From Pontederia crassipes (taxonomy: Eukaryota; Streptophyta; Magnoliopsida; Commelinales; Pontederiaceae): a stretch of 64,000 bases of DNA. Location of the stretch: positions 57,795,947-57,859,946 of the forward strand of contig CM060191.1 of NCBI GenBank assembly GCA_030549335.1. The letters are read 5' to 3'. Positions 24,951 to 36,510 of this stretch are shown piece by piece (positions within the stretch are counted from its first letter, which is position 1; every line of letters starts with the position of its first letter). Below the pieces are notes generated by a model. That model had not been told where the DNA came from. It saw only the letters and a program-made list of their open reading frames with translations, and ran no database searches. Made by a program: the position numbers and the translations under genes.

Positions 24951-25553
24951 CGGCGAGAAAACTTGCCATAAAATGATAAGTAATAAATAATATTATATTA
25001 TTTTTACAATAAATAATTTATATTTAATAAATAAATTATTTTATAAGAATAATGTGAGAGAAAAAATAGGAAAGTAAAATAAAATAATGAAATTTTAAAA
25101 AAAAGTGTCACGTCTCAAAAAAAAAGTTATAAACGGCGCTTCTGGGTTGGTTTCTTGTGATTCATTGACGTGCAATAGCAGCCAATTTTATGCAGTTATC
25201 TCTTTGGTTTTAGTTGGGTAGATTGATGTGGAAATTTACGTCATTTGAGTTGGGAACAATATGTGTATTTAACCGTGAAAACTAGAGAATGTGGTTAGAT
25301 ATGTCCTAAATTGGCCATCTGTTACTCATGGATATTATGTCCGCGTGTAACCGTGTTATTACCAAAAAATTAGGGGTTATTTGTTTGGATTTAATTTTTT
25401 TTATGATACTTAGGCATAGATGCGACTGTTTGAGTTTGATGTTTTGCTCATCGCTTATAGTGTTTGCATGCTGCAACTACTTCAATAGTTCCATATTTCT
25501 TATCTTGAACATGGTAGCATACCCAGTTGAAAAATATTTGGATTTGGACAATG
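24951..25553. other. AT-rich spacer, no gene recognised
   Basis: 24960-25120 is extremely AT-rich with TTTATT/AATAAA words. 25140-25550 is ordinary non-coding DNA. No splice-bounded SRFR1 exon seen. Confidence 0.5.
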
Positions 25554-26155
25554 TTGTAAGATCCGACTCGGCCATCGACCCGTATTGTCTAACGGATTAG
25601 ATTGGACCGGTTGGACTAGGTCGAATCGAATGATCAAACCGGGTAATATAAATTAATAAAAAATAAAATAAGTTCAAGTGACTATTAGAATATTATTAAT
25701 ATATAAGATATTATTTAGAAAAAATATAATGTAATGTAATGTAATAATTCAAATCAATAATATAATAAAGTAAGCATAAATTAAATCATCAATTGAATAT
25801 TTTCTAAATAAAAAATCTTATGAGTAATTATGAAAAAATAAATATATTAATGAAATTTTATATATGTGATAAAGAAGAATATTGAAATATAAATTTCAAG
25901 TATATATATGTATATATATATATATGATATTCTAAAAAAATTTAATAATTTTTATACATTTTAATTTTTTTAGATTTTTCAATTTGACCCGGCCGGGTCG
26001 GCCAAACCCACCGGATCGGCCGGTTGAACCCGGGTTTTGACTGGGTTTGACCGGGTCAAAGCGGGTCAACTCCGTAGCCGAGTTTTGGATGACCTGTGGA
26101 CTATTTTAGTGCCCGGACATCGATCCGACCGGCCGGACCGGGCCGGGTCTTACAA
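25554..26155. mobile_element. 602-bp MITE (TIR TTGTAAGA[C/T]CCG)
   Basis: Left end TTGTAAGATCCGACTCGGCC; the reverse complement of the right end is TTGTAAGACCCGGCCCGGTC, matching 16 of 20 bases. The subterminal parts are rich in CCGG and GGGTC words and the core is AT-rich. No transposase. The target duplication is not clear. Confidence 0.72.
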
Positions 26156-26689
26156 TCATGGTTTTGGATAGTGGATGTCCAAAGCATTAGACAATGTCAT
26201 ACCTGACCTGCTACACTGTTTAGATTTCCCTCATTTGGATGAACTTTTTGTGAAGGCAAAAGCTCCATTTGAGCAAATTTTTTTCAACCCCCAAATGGGA
26301 AGTAATGGAGGAGAGGGGAAGTTTCAAAATGATTTTTTTTCGTATGTTACATATTTTTCCTTGATTTTATTAGTTTTTACACCCATAAAGAGCATTATTG
26401 TCTATTTAGAATATTTACCCTCCTTTCCGCTCTCTCTTTCCTTTATAATGATAAACCAAACAAAGTTAAGTTTAAGGGATCTTTGAAAACATCATTCGTT
26501 TTAATTACAGAATCGTAGTAGTATTTAGCTTATATTTTATGGGGAAAAATTATCAATGAAACTCATAAAGAAGTGACATGGTAGTGAATTTTAAGCATTG
26601 ATAGAAAAGGGTTCGATCTCTGGCAAGATCAATCACAGTCCGTTGATTGGAAAAGGGTCATAAAAAATAAAGGAAAGGTTATTTAACTA
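26156..26689. other. Spacer, no gene recognised
   Basis: Non-coding. A stretch near 26610-26640 contains GGGTTCGATCTCTGG, resembling a Pol III B-box, but no convincing A-box or SINE boundary was found. Confidence 0.4.
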
Positions 26690-27050
26690 TTGATATAGTA
26701 TCGGGAGTTATCAAAATACACTAAATGAAGGGCTTCTGAAGGGGGATAGCCCTCCAAAAAAATGTCGTAGGATGTACGACGGCCCAGTTGCACAAAAATA
26801 AGGGCTACAAAGTTTGCTTTACTATTACAATATGAGATGTTGTAGCTATCAAAGGAACTCAGCAATCTTGTGATGTCCGAAACAATATTTTTTATTGTCC
26901 ACGAAGTAGTCACTTTGTTGTTAACGCCACGGATTAGCGTTTCTGAGTCTAATCTACAGTAGCTGAATGCCCATCTTACTTGTATATTTGATCCCTTACA
27001 TCATCGCTTTGGCTTCAGCTTCTGGTACTGGCCTACTTCTTCTCGCCAAA
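26690..27050 (-). mobile_element. LINE-type RNase H remnant
   Basis: Read on the minus strand this gives pieces like RPVPEAEAKAMM, a block with VTTSWTIKNIVSDITRLLSS, then SYCNSKANFVALIFVQLGR and FLEGYPPSEALHLVYFD. These match the order of the RNase H-like (RVT_3) domain at the end of some plant LINE ORF2 proteins (EAEA, then the helix with AD-L). Frameshifted and without catalytic context; a fragment only. Confidence 0.6.
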
Positions 27051-27177
27051 TGCACCTGCAGCCAAAAAGAAGAGGTCGTGAGAGCGCAGGACAAAGCCCA
27101 AGAAATGACAGACATGTTTTTTCAAAGGAATTGCCAACATTTGTTAAGCTAGAAAGTGTAAACATTGAAACATCTAC

Positions 27178-27360
27178 CATTTGATTAGTTTCTGAATCAA
27201 GCTGTGGTAGCAGAGATTTCTCGATAGGTAGGTCTTTTATCTCATCCAAGAAATATTCTTCCCACGGAGCAAGTATTAAAATACCCTTTCCATCTTTGTC
27301 TTCACGCCCTGTCCTTCCAAGTCGATGTATGTATTGTTCACGATCAGGAGGAATATCGAT
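27178..27360 (-). pseudogene. DEAD-box RNA helicase exon fragment
   Basis: A 61-codon minus-strand stretch encodes IDIPPDREQYIHRLGRTGRE, including motif VI (HRLGRTGR), then GILILAPWEEYFLDEIKDLP, typical of the plant RH26/RH31-like (MSS116-type) DEAD-box helicases. It starts right after a CAG acceptor (27361-27363) and ends before a GT (27176-27177), so intronic borders are retained. It is therefore a DNA-level copy of one exon, not a processed retrocopy. No other helicase exon is present. It may have been captured by a transposon or carried with the rearranged segment. Confidence 0.78.
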
Positions 27361-27600
27361 CTGAATCACAAGAGTTCACTTGAAAAAATGGAAGAAATCT
27401 ATTGAAATCATGTTTAAATTCATTCCCAAAGTTATTTATCAATTGTGATGCATATTTCAGCATTAAGTGTGTCTATTTTGTACACCGATTGTGGTAACAC
27501 ATTGTCTAATAGAAACATCATCAACACAAAGCAGATATATGGAAAAATTTAGGAAAATCAAGAGTGCATTTGATTTAGTTGATTACCAAGAAATAAACAA

Positions 27601-29095
27601 CACAAACAACAACAACAACAAAGTCTTATCCCACTAGGTGGGGTCGGCTACATTTTGAATCATATGACGCCATTTCGCTCTATTAGTAACCAAACCTTTC
27701 GGTATATTATTCACCAATAGATCTTGCTCTATTAGTTCGCCAAGTGTCCGCCTTGGCCTCCCTCTCCCTTTTTTAATCGGACTCCAGATTATTTGATCTA
27801 CTCTTCTTACTGGCGCATCTAATGGTCTTCTCTGAACATGACCAAACCATCTCAAACGATTCTCTACCATTTTCTCACTAATAGGAGCCACTCCGACTCG
27901 TTCACATATATGGTCATTCCTAATCTTATCTAATCTTGTATGACCACACATCCATCTCAACATCCTCATTTCGGCTACCCCCACTTTATGTTCATGTTGT
28001 CCATTCATAGCCCAACATTCACTACCATATAACACTGCCGGTCTTATAGCAATACGATATAATTTCCTTTTAACTTTATTGGGTACTTTTCTATCACAAA
28101 GAACTCCAGTGGCTTTCCTCCACTTACACCAACCAGCTTGAATTCTATGATTAACATCGTCATCAATCTCACCATCTTGTCTTACAATTGATCCTAAATA
28201 TTTAAACTTTGTCACTTGAGGAATTATATCCTCTCATAGCCTAACTTCCAAATCGTCTCTAAGTTGTTTATTTGTGAAATTGTTATGCATATATTCTGTT
28301 TTATTCCTACTTAAATGAAAATTCTTTGACTCCAACGTATTTCTCCATATTTCTAATTTTGTATTAATCTCTTCTCTTGAATCCGCTAAAAGTACTATAT
28401 CATCCGCAAATAGCATGCACTTAGGTACCTCCTCTGTGATACTCTCGGTTATAGCATCGATAACTAAGTTAAATAGATACGGACTTAAAGATGATTCTTG
28501 ATGTAGGCCAATTCCTATAGGGAATTCATTTGTCTAACCTTCGGGTGTCCTAACCCTAGTCAATGCCCCATCGTACATATCTTGTATTACCTTAATGTAG
28601 GCAACACTCATCATCTTCTTTTGCAAGGCTTTCCAAAGTACATCCATTGGTACTCGATCATACGCCTTCTCTAAGTCAATGAAAATCATATGTAAGTCTC
28701 TTCTCCTACTTCGATATTTCTCCATCATCTCCCTTAGTAAATAAATCGCCTATGTAGTGGATCTTCCTGGCATGAACCCAAATTGTCTCTCAGAAAATAA
28801 TTTTGAATTCTGGCCTCTGTGGCATGATAGTTCCTGGTTAAATGAGGGACTGACTTTGACCTAAGAGTAAAATTGAGATCCTTTCTGACTGTTTGTTTTT
28901 GAGATATTTGATCTGCTAGGAATGATACTATTTTTAAATCCAAGATGGCAACCGCTAGGTCAGTTTGGCAGAGGGTATTGTCTAATGAATATGCTAACTG
29001 CCAGGTACGTGAGGCAACACATCCCAAGGTCGACTCCTGGCCCAGTGGTAGTAAATAGGAACTAATGTACTTAATCTCCAATCATCAGACATCTT
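27601..29095 (-). mobile_element. RTE-clade LINE, 5'-truncated, 18-bp TSD
   Basis: Flanked by the direct repeat ttaccaagaaataaacaa (27583-27600 and 29096-29113). The 3' end on the minus strand is GTCGGCTACATT-type tail plus (TTG)n; in plus view CAACAACAACAACAA at 27604. The RT frame is readable: FGFMPGRSTT, IFIDLEKAYDRVP, LSPYLFNLVIDAI, LFADDIVLLADS (catalytic ADD), then FKYLGSIVRQDGEIDDDVNH and RWFGHVQRRP. The endonuclease is missing and a few stops are present. 28790-29095 is not recognisable as RTE and may be an extra piece joined during integration. Confidence 0.9.
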
Positions 29096-29113
29096 TTACC
29101 AAGAAATAAACAA

Positions 29114-29596
29114 TCATAAAAAAAAGAGATGAGAGACAAATAGTTGTAATGTTTAATGATGAAAAAGAAATAGCTTGTTTTCTTGTTTTTATGTATGAAT
29201 GTTCTTCTAAAAAAATGTATGAATGACTTGATGGCTTCAAAGCTAATTTGAATTACATATTAATTGCATACCTATTATATTAAGAAATAATGGATTTGCA
29301 CACTATTTTAAAATAAATAAGTGTTTCCTCTTAAAGGACAAAGTGAATGGGGATGACATTGCCTTTTCTCTCATCCAACAAATGGGAGGGTAGCAACTTT
29401 GCTTACTTTATGTGTTGGTTTTCACATTGTTCTAGCTAAAAAAGGTAGAATTAAAATCTTGAATTTCAGTGGTAACTTTTCTATTTCTTCCTGAATCACG
29501 AGAATGATCGAAAGCTGACATTATTGTTTTTCAACCTCGGTTTCTATCCACTCTTGTTTATTATGCTTTCACTGATGTGATATTTGCATTCTGTAG
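29114..29596. other. SRFR1 intron sequence before the first plus-strand exon
   Basis: AT-rich intron-like DNA ending in CTGTAG at 29591-29596, the acceptor of the exon at 29597. No additional exon seen. Confidence 0.55.
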
Positions 29597-29986
29597 GTTA
29601 ATGAAGGAAACTATGATGAAGCTATATCCATCTTTGACCAGGTACTACATGTTCTGTACATTCTATTCAGTTCTTTACATAGTTAACAAAATAGTGTGAC
29701 ATTATTTTTTTCTCTTTTCCCTTCTTTTCCTGAGAGTTAGATCTTGAGAGAAAACCCTACATATCCAGAAGCTTTGATAGGGAGAGCCGCTTATGCATTC
29801 CGAAGAGAACTTGATGCTGCAATTACTGATTTTACTAAGGTAAAAAGTTATTGTTAATTAGTACCTTATCCATGTGCATTAACTTTAAAGTTGATCTGCC
29901 CGTAGGCTATAAAATCAAATCCATCTGCGGGAGAGGCTCGGAAGAGACGGGGACAGGCAAGAGCCGCGTTGGGCGAATTCATGGAG

Positions 29987-29992
29987 GCAAGA
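29987..29992 (+). other. GC-type 5' splice site
   Basis: Exon ends ATGGAG and the intron begins GCAAGA. Splicing here joins ALGEFME to AINDLTKALEFEP in phase 0, exactly as in the family; no GT nearby would do so. Confidence 0.75.
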
Positions 29993-30396
29993 CATCAGTT
30001 AATGTTTTTACTCAAATCTTTACATACTATAATATTGGTTTTTTGTTTATGTGCAATGAACTATTTCACTCAATGAAAACTATTTAGGTGGAAAATGTTA
30101 TTTGATCTCTTCTTACTGAAGAATGTTGACAGTGGCGTTATATATCCTAATTTAACTGCAAATGAATTATAGAATTGTATATCAGTTTTCCTTAGTGGTA
30201 TTAAGAAGGATTGCTAGAAATTTCTAAAAGTGCCAAGCATATTTGGAGTTGTAATCCAGTTGTTGGCAAAAGGGTGAACATAAAAGAAACAAGATTTCAT
30301 TATGAAAAGATAAAGAACCAAGATTTTGTTACTATTTGGTTTCTTGAGAGAAACGGCAAGATAAGTTCTCACTTAAACGCGCAGGCTAGTGATGCT

Positions 30397-30494
30397 AGTA
30401 TTCTAACGTAATTAGTTTAATCTAACAAGATGGTGGCGTCTCACAATATTGACACCACCATCTTGTTAGATTAATCTAATTATGTTAGAATACT
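30397..30494. repeat. 98-bp near-perfect foldback hairpin
   Basis: Arms 30397-30440 and 30451-30494 (44 nt each) are complementary with 3 mismatches, around the 10-nt loop TCACAATATT. Arms begin AGTATTCTAAC and end GATGGTGG(C/T)GTC. It is either a very short MITE or a precursor-like hairpin within an SRFR1 intron. Confidence 0.9.
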
Positions 30495-31869
30495 GTGTTA
30501 GTGTAAGCGCTGCACAAGGATATAAGCTGTGAAATGACAGAAAGGTAGTATCAGCGACAGAGAAATATAAATAAACAACAATTTAGTATTAATTTGTTGC
30601 ATTTTATCTTAAAAAAATTGTTGCGATTTCTTCTGTGTGGAGAACACCCTCTATCATGACCAAATCTGATCCGATAGTGGCTTTATTTTTTTTAAGGAGA
30701 AAAAAAGATCATTAAAATTTGTGGTTCTCATATGTATATGTTTTAATAAGAGTGGTCACATGTACAAGTGTAGGTTCTTGAAAGAAAGTGTCCAAAGAAA
30801 AGGAGAAAAGTATTGCCCCTAATCAAATCCCCACTCTTGAAGAAGAAAAGAGATATGGTGTACAATGTTGTCAATATCACATCTCTCTCCATAAAAAATG
30901 ACTCAGTTACGCTGAAGTCATATGGCCCAGGTATCAGCTAGGAATGTCGTCAGTGGTGCTCTCCAATTCTTGGCTCCGTTGGCAAGATCCCTGCGTTGAC
31001 CTACCAAAATATCTTCGATGCAGGTGTAATGCCATGGTGCTCATCCATGCCCATACTCTTGATCCACGAAACAGTCAAGAACAAGTGTGCTAAGTGCACC
31101 ATTGTCACTCCAACAATAGGACGATCGGTGTTGGACGCCCATCACACCTATAAGATTTGGTGAGGATCCATAAGCCAAGTAAAAATCTTGACTTTGAGTC
31201 GCACACATGAATGCCAAATGAATTTGCAATCTGGAGTTGTGGCGGAGATAGAAGCTGCGAACTGTTAATGCATGGATCCAAGCTGAAGGTAGGGGTCTAG
31301 GAGCCACCATCAGCTTCTAACCATATCTCCGCAATTGATGTGTCAGGGTGCACCGCTAGGGCCCATAAACGGGGAATGACGCTGATAATGGACCCTCAGG
31401 TAAACAGCCATGCTGCCAGAATGGAAATGCTTCTCTTGAGCTGAGAGAAAGTACCACCATGAAAGGCTGCACTAGAAGGAATACTGCTACAACCCCGTGC
31501 CAAAAGGATGATCCCCCTGAGGTAGAATGGCATGTGAATCCCAAGATAGATCATGCCCATAGAAGGTGAAGAAAATTGTGCGCCAAAAGCTGTTCAGAGG
31601 TCCCATGATCCGCTCAATCCATCGGGCCAGGGTCTAGTTGGAGAAACGATCACGAACGCCTAGACCCTTCGGAGATTTGGACAGCAAATTCTTTGCCATG
31701 ACACTAGGTGGATGCGTTGTTGGTCCGACCTACACCCTTGCCAGAAGAATCGACTCCACAGGGAGTCGAGATGCCTCTGGACCTGAGATGGAAGTCAGAG
31801 AACCAACATATAGCATATTGAAAGCACTGAGAGAACAAATCGGAGTAGGACAAGCGGGCGGCCTTTCGA

Positions 31870-32345
31870 ACTTCAATCCGGTAATCTATGCTCCAGTCTC
31901 TAGATAATCGGACGGTCAGAGAAGGGGAGCCCCATGTGATCAGCAAGGTACTATTCAGAATATGAAGCTCTAGTGTGCAACATGTTGCCTCGTCAAATGC
32001 CATGCCGAAGGGATGAAAGAGATTTTTGCATTCACAGCTATATATATACTTGGATGACAACTACAACCTTCGGTTGTCATCCTTTTTTCTCTCAAAAAAA
32101 GGTTTTTGCATGGTTGATATCCGCCTCATGATAGTAATCCCGAACTTCAATCTTGTAATCTGTGTTCCAATCTCTAGACAATCGGGGCAGTCAGAATATG
32201 AAGCTCTATTGCGCAACATGTTGCCTCGTCAAATGCCATGCCGAAGGGATGAAAGAGGTTTTTGCATTCACATATATATATATACTTGGATGACAACTAC
32301 AACCTTCGGTAGTCATCCTTTTTTCTCTCAAAAAAAGAGGTTTTT
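31870..32345. repeat. Tandem duplication carrying an opposite-strand L1 tail
   Basis: Two units of about 240-275 bp. Each holds an L1-B segment (CTTCAATC..GTAATCT, then GTTGCCTCGTCAAATGCCAT) followed by a plus-strand L1 3' end (TACTTGGATGACAACTACAA, CATCCTTTTTTCTCTC, A run) at 32046-32100 and 32282-32336. The second unit has a 38-bp internal deletion. So an L1 tail inserted head-to-tail against L1-B and then the junction was duplicated. Confidence 0.75.
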
Positions 32346-32850
32346 TGCATGGTTGATATATAGGCCGGAAGCCGCCTCAAAATGCTCAATGAGGATGGCC
32401 ACCCATCTAGCATCTTGATCTCTGCCCTCAATAAAGAACAACATATCTGCTTACCGGAAGAGAGGAACTAGGCTGCCGGTGAATCCGTTGAAGATGCCGG
32501 TCTCGTAGGAGGCTTGGGTGCATTTGGCAAGCGCATGAGTCACTAGCACAAATAGCATGGGAGTGAGGGGGTATCTCTGTCGTAATCTCCTTTGCGGTTG
32601 AACCTAGTCACCTGTCATCACCCCGATAACTAGGACTTAGAATGAAGTCATGGTGATGCACATCTATACATGTTGCATGAAGTCTCTAACATGTAAGGAG
32701 TGCCGAAGAAAGGACCATGAGACAATGTCATAAGCTTTGAAAAATATCGACCTTTCATAGAAAGGCCCGACGATTGGTCTTCCTCTAGTGAGCAATGATC
32801 TTTGAGGTCATGTTGTAACTGTTGGTGATGAACTGGTTGTGGATTGAAGT

Positions 32851-33381
32851 CTTTTTTTTAGGAGAAAAAGGATGACCACCAAAGTTGTGATTGTCATCCA
32901 GGTATATAAATATATTTATGAAGTGGATGTCATGTACAAAAAGAGGCTCTCAAGAAAAGAGCGGCAAAAAAGAGAGAGAGATGTACAATGCCTACCCAAA
33001 ACCCCACTCTCGAAGAAGAAACGAGATATGGTGTACAATGCTCTCAACCTGACATCGCTCCGCACAAAAAATGATCCGGTTACGCTTGAGCCATAAGGCC
33101 CTGGAACCGGCCAAAAAGGTCGCCAGGGCCACGCGCTCGCCCTACTGCCGTCTGCCCAAAAGACAAAGATGTTGCCAAAAAGTTTCCGGAGTGGATGGAA
33201 GGCTGCCCAACATGCCTAACTGTCTCCACACCTCTCTGGACACAGGGCATGTGAAGAAAAGATGGGTGATGTCCTCCACTGCCTCATCACATATGACACA
33301 AAGGTGCACATCTCGACCTGTAAACCCCAGTGAGAAGTCTGCCATGTCGATTAGGTAGATGAGAAGTCTGCCATGGCTGTC
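32851..33381 (-). mobile_element. 5'-truncated L1 (L1-C) inside L1-B
   Basis: A second copy of the L1 3' end in the same orientation: T run, GGATGACCACCAAAGTTGTG, 3' UTR, then the zf-RVT region (CVICDEAVEDITHLFFTCPV on the minus strand). Flanked by an imperfect 12-bp direct repeat, GTGGATTGAAGT (32839-32850) and GTGGATGGAAGT (33382-33393), which interrupts the L1-B reverse transcriptase. Confidence 0.75.
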
Positions 33382-33753
33382 GTGGATGGAAGTTGATTCC
33401 CCTAGGTGGAAAAGGTTTGGAAGCACCTCCTTGAGACGATTAGCCAGTACCCAAGTCACCTAAAAGGTAGATGGCATTGGATATGACGATCGGTCTAAAG
33501 TCCACTTGCTCTATTGGGGTACACTTTGGTAACATGAAGAGGAGCCGGTTGAGGAATTCAAAGCTCCGGTCCGCATTGGCGAACTCCATAATACAACCAT
33601 AACTTCCTTGTGCATGACAGATTGGAACTCTCTGTAAAAGAATGTTGAAAATCCATCTGGGTCGGAGATGCAATGATTAGGAGACCTCGTCTTCATAAAT
33701 GTACCGCGATAAAATAGAAATGGCGTTGTATGACCCCATCTGGGCCGGAGAGT

Positions 33754-33820
33754 GGAATGGCGTCGTATGATCCATGTAGCCGACCCCACCTAATGGGATA
33801 AGGCTTTGTTGTTGTTGTTG
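33754..33820 (+). mobile_element. RTE 3'-tail fragment
   Basis: Only the last 67 bp of the RTE/SINE tail: GGAATGGCGTCGTATGATCC, GTAGCCGACCCCACC, GGGATAAGGCTTTG and (TTG)4. An extremely 5'-truncated insertion in L1-B. Confidence 0.85.
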
Positions 33821-35032
33821 ATGAAACAGAAATATGGTTGTTAGTGAGATGGAGGAACTCCCCTGGTGACCACCTCCAGGGGTTCAAGGATCATCGCCTA
33901 GGGGTATCCCGGTAGTATGAAGCGATAGCCTTCCCAATGCACCGCTGGCCGACGATCCGTTACCCTTGAACCTCAAGCTGGTCACTCCGGTTCGCCTACT
34001 GGTGGCGTTGGCGTTGCTCTCTCTAAGCCAGGTCTATCAATAGCTTTGTCTCCACTGAATTCCACCTTGTCTTCTAGTTGGATGACCTCTTGGGACTGTC
34101 TGTGCTCTGCCACTCTCAATAAGGTGGTGAGAGTCCTCCCGGTCTAACTTGGAGATAACTCCTATTGCCTTGGATCTCCATCTCTGTTGATCCTCTCGAA
34201 TCCGCCTTTGGTGATCCCGGAGAAAGGTTCGCAGCCTATCCAGTCAAGTAACTAATGTCCTGGTGACGGAGTGTGACGGAGCAATTGATTCGTTACGAAT
34301 TGATGAAAGTCATTCTCCAAGAGCCAGGAGTGCTCAAATGGAAGAGTGCGGGCCTGATGGTCATTAGACTGCTACAAGAGGGGTGGTCGTGGTGATCTGA
34401 AAATGGTCTGTCCAGCGCCTGGACGTCAGGCCAACTGGTGTGCCTTGGCTTACTCCGCAAATTGAAGAATCTGTCAATCCTTTATTGGGCAGATGGGTTT
34501 GTTATACTCCAAGTAAACTTGCAGTTCGTTGCTGGGAAGTCCAGCAGTGATTGTGAATCAATGAAATAGCTGAACTTGCCGTCTGAGTCTCTCGTCGGCT
34601 AATGGTGCGATCCTCCATGTCAAGGGTGACATTGAAGTTGTCACCACTTAGCCAACGAGCCTCGGGGAGTTGGAAGCGAATGTTTTGAAGCTCCTCCCAT
34701 AAGGTGATCCGAAAAGATGCAGAGCAAGGCCCATACACACATGATTAAGGTATGAACATCCACTTGTGGGGTTTGGAAAACACAGACACCTTGCCATTGC
34801 AACCCCAACTGTAGGTTGGTACCCTATCGCAAACACTGCTCCACGTCATTTACACCATGGGTGACACTCCTACCCATGCGGAATTTGACGAAGTAAAGGA
34901 TGAACTCCATCAACCTATTGAATGATTTAATAAGGTCATGATGTTGCTTCAAGATCAATTGCCTCCATGTGTACAACTTGTTCCTCAACAACAATCGAGG
35001 CATCCCAAAATTGATGTTTCTAACCTGTCCAT

Positions 35033-35285
35033 TGTGCAAAACACAAAAACGAAGATGATGACCAATTTGTGATGAATGGACAAAGTTATCATATGAAGAT
35101 GGAAATACCCACCTTCAATGAATAACTTAATGCAATGGGTTTCCTCAATGTTTCCAATATGTTCGTTGTGCAAAACACAAAAACGAAGATGATGACCAAT
35201 TTGTGATGAACGGACAAAGTTACCATATGAAGATTGAAATACCCACCTTCAATGGATAATTTCATACAATGGATTTCCTTGATTG
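35033..35285 (+). repeat. 135-bp tandem duplication in the gag remnant
   Basis: The segment starting GTGCAAAACACAAAAACGAA at 35033 recurs at 35168 with few changes, through CATATGAAGAT and ACCCACCTTCAATG. The 135-bp (45-codon) spacing preserves frame. Confidence 0.85.
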
Positions 35286-35332
35286 ACTCTCGAAAATTGA
35301 CAAATTTTTTGACAATGTTTATTTTCTAGAAC

Positions 35333-35468
35333 GGTCCCAAGCCCGGATAAAGGAGGAGGGTTGTGTTAGGCCCCGACAGCCAGCGTAAAACCCTATCGAA
35401 TCTCATCATCATGAATAGTCGTATGATCCATGTAGCCACCTAGTGGGATAAGGCTTTGTTGTTGTTGT
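35333..35468 (+). mobile_element. RTE-tailed SINE-like element, copy with 17-bp TSD
   Basis: Family core (GTCCCAAGCCCGGATAAAGG, GTGTTAGGCCCCGACAGCC) plus RTE tail and (TTG)n, flanked by tgtttattttctagaac at 35316-35332 and 35469-35485. The first about 23 bp of the head are missing. The insertion splits the gypsy gag remnant. Confidence 0.9.
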
Positions 35469-36204
35469 TGTTTATTTTCTAGAACAGAAACAAGCAAATA
35501 TAATAGCTTTCAAACTAAAAGATGGAGCCTTGGCTTCATGGGATCAAATGCAGATAATGCGTCTTCGGCAACAGAAGCAACCTGTTCAATCTTGGGACAA
35601 GATGAAAAAGTTGATTAGAGCATGATTTCTTCCACCTGATTACCAACATATTTTATGCCAACAAATCTGCAATTGCCGTCAAGGATTTCGAAACGTGGCT
35701 GATTATACAATTGAATTCTTTCGCCTAATTGCTCGTAATGACCCCTGATGGAAAGTGACTAGCAACAAATAGTTTGTCAATAACCTGCATTCTAATCTTC
35801 GTGATCATGTCAAAAGACAAATTGCTTATACATTAGCTGGTACCATAATTTACCAATAGAAAATGCTACTTTGCATGTTTGAGTTACAAACTAGAAGACA
35901 TGAGATTGTTTGGAGTTCGAATCTGAGTTATTTTAGGAATTCAGTCTTAATTTTGAATTAAATCTTTCCTTATCTAGTCTATTAAGTGTCCTAATTAGGA
36001 TAAAACTTGTGTTGAATCTTATAAAAGGGGGACAGCTGAGTTGTTTGTTAGATTATTACTCCGACTTTTCAGAATTCATTTGCTTCTTTCTTCCTTGGTG
36101 TTCTTCAAGTTGCAGTGCAGATTCGTGTTTTATTGGCACTTTCGTGTCACCTTTATTTTCTATGCATGCTAGTTTTGATGCGCTAATCGCGTCAGGTTGC
36201 TACA

Positions 36205-36510
36205 GTGACTGCAGGGATTAATCCGCTGGTGTTCCCTGATCACGTCGGATGGGAAAGCCAACGTTGGATTGGCTTCAGCACAATAGGATCATTTTTTGTG
36301 GAGAAAGATGCTAGGCGGAGTGTATTGTACACCAAATCCTTTTTCTCATTCGAGAATGGGGTTTTGGTTAGCCGAGATACTTTCCATCTTTTTTGCTACG
36401 TCGTGTCTTAGAGAGCTTATACTTGTACATGACTTTCATTTCACAGTTATATATATAGATGGATGTTAATCACAACTCTGGTAGTCATCCTTTTTCTCTT
36501 AAAACAAAGG
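36205..36510 (+). mobile_element. 5'-truncated L1 3' end
   Basis: Plus-strand L1 3' UTR: GAGAGCTTATACTTGTACAT, TATATATATAGATGGATG, GGTAGTCATCC, then an A-rich end near 36500. Same family as the tails at 32046 and 41870. Confidence 0.7.

Larger units (their letters stand above)
30686..34840 (-). mobile_element. L1-type LINE (L1-B), ORF2 part, broken
   Basis: The minus-strand 3' end is a poly(A) (T run at 30686). Going upstream on the minus strand: the terminal zf-RVT/3' UTR region (30750-31640, close to the full-length L1 at 49467), the RT (near 32450-32830 and 33440-33700, with FLNRLLFMLPKCTPIEQVDFRPIV-like sequence) and an endonuclease piece (near 34500-34740: CSASFRITLWEELQNIRF, ARWLSGDNFNVTL). 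Interrupted by L1-C (32851-33381), a duplication at 31870-32345 and an RTE tail at 33754. Many stops. Its ORF1 may be the block at 36511-37290. Confidence 0.8.
34850..36200 (+). mobile_element. Ty3/gypsy-type gag remnant
   Basis: Encodes broken pieces of a plant gypsy Gag: MKMEIPTFNE, then FKLKDGALASWDQMQIMRLR, QSWDKMKKLIRA, FLPPDYQHILCQQ and VADYTIEFFRLIARND. After 35870 the sequence resembles an LTR, with TTATAAAAGGGGG near 36019. Stops throughout; no pol. Interrupted by a SINE-like copy at 35333. Confidence 0.7.

Noticed and set aside
26575-26680. Possible tRNA-derived SINE (GGTTCGATCTC B-box-like)
   Set aside because: No convincing A-box at the right spacing, no tail and no target duplication.
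28990-29050. Possible Pol III B-box (AGGTCGACTCCTGG)
   Set aside because: It lies inside the RTE target duplication interval, but no A-box, tRNA fold or element end can be supported.
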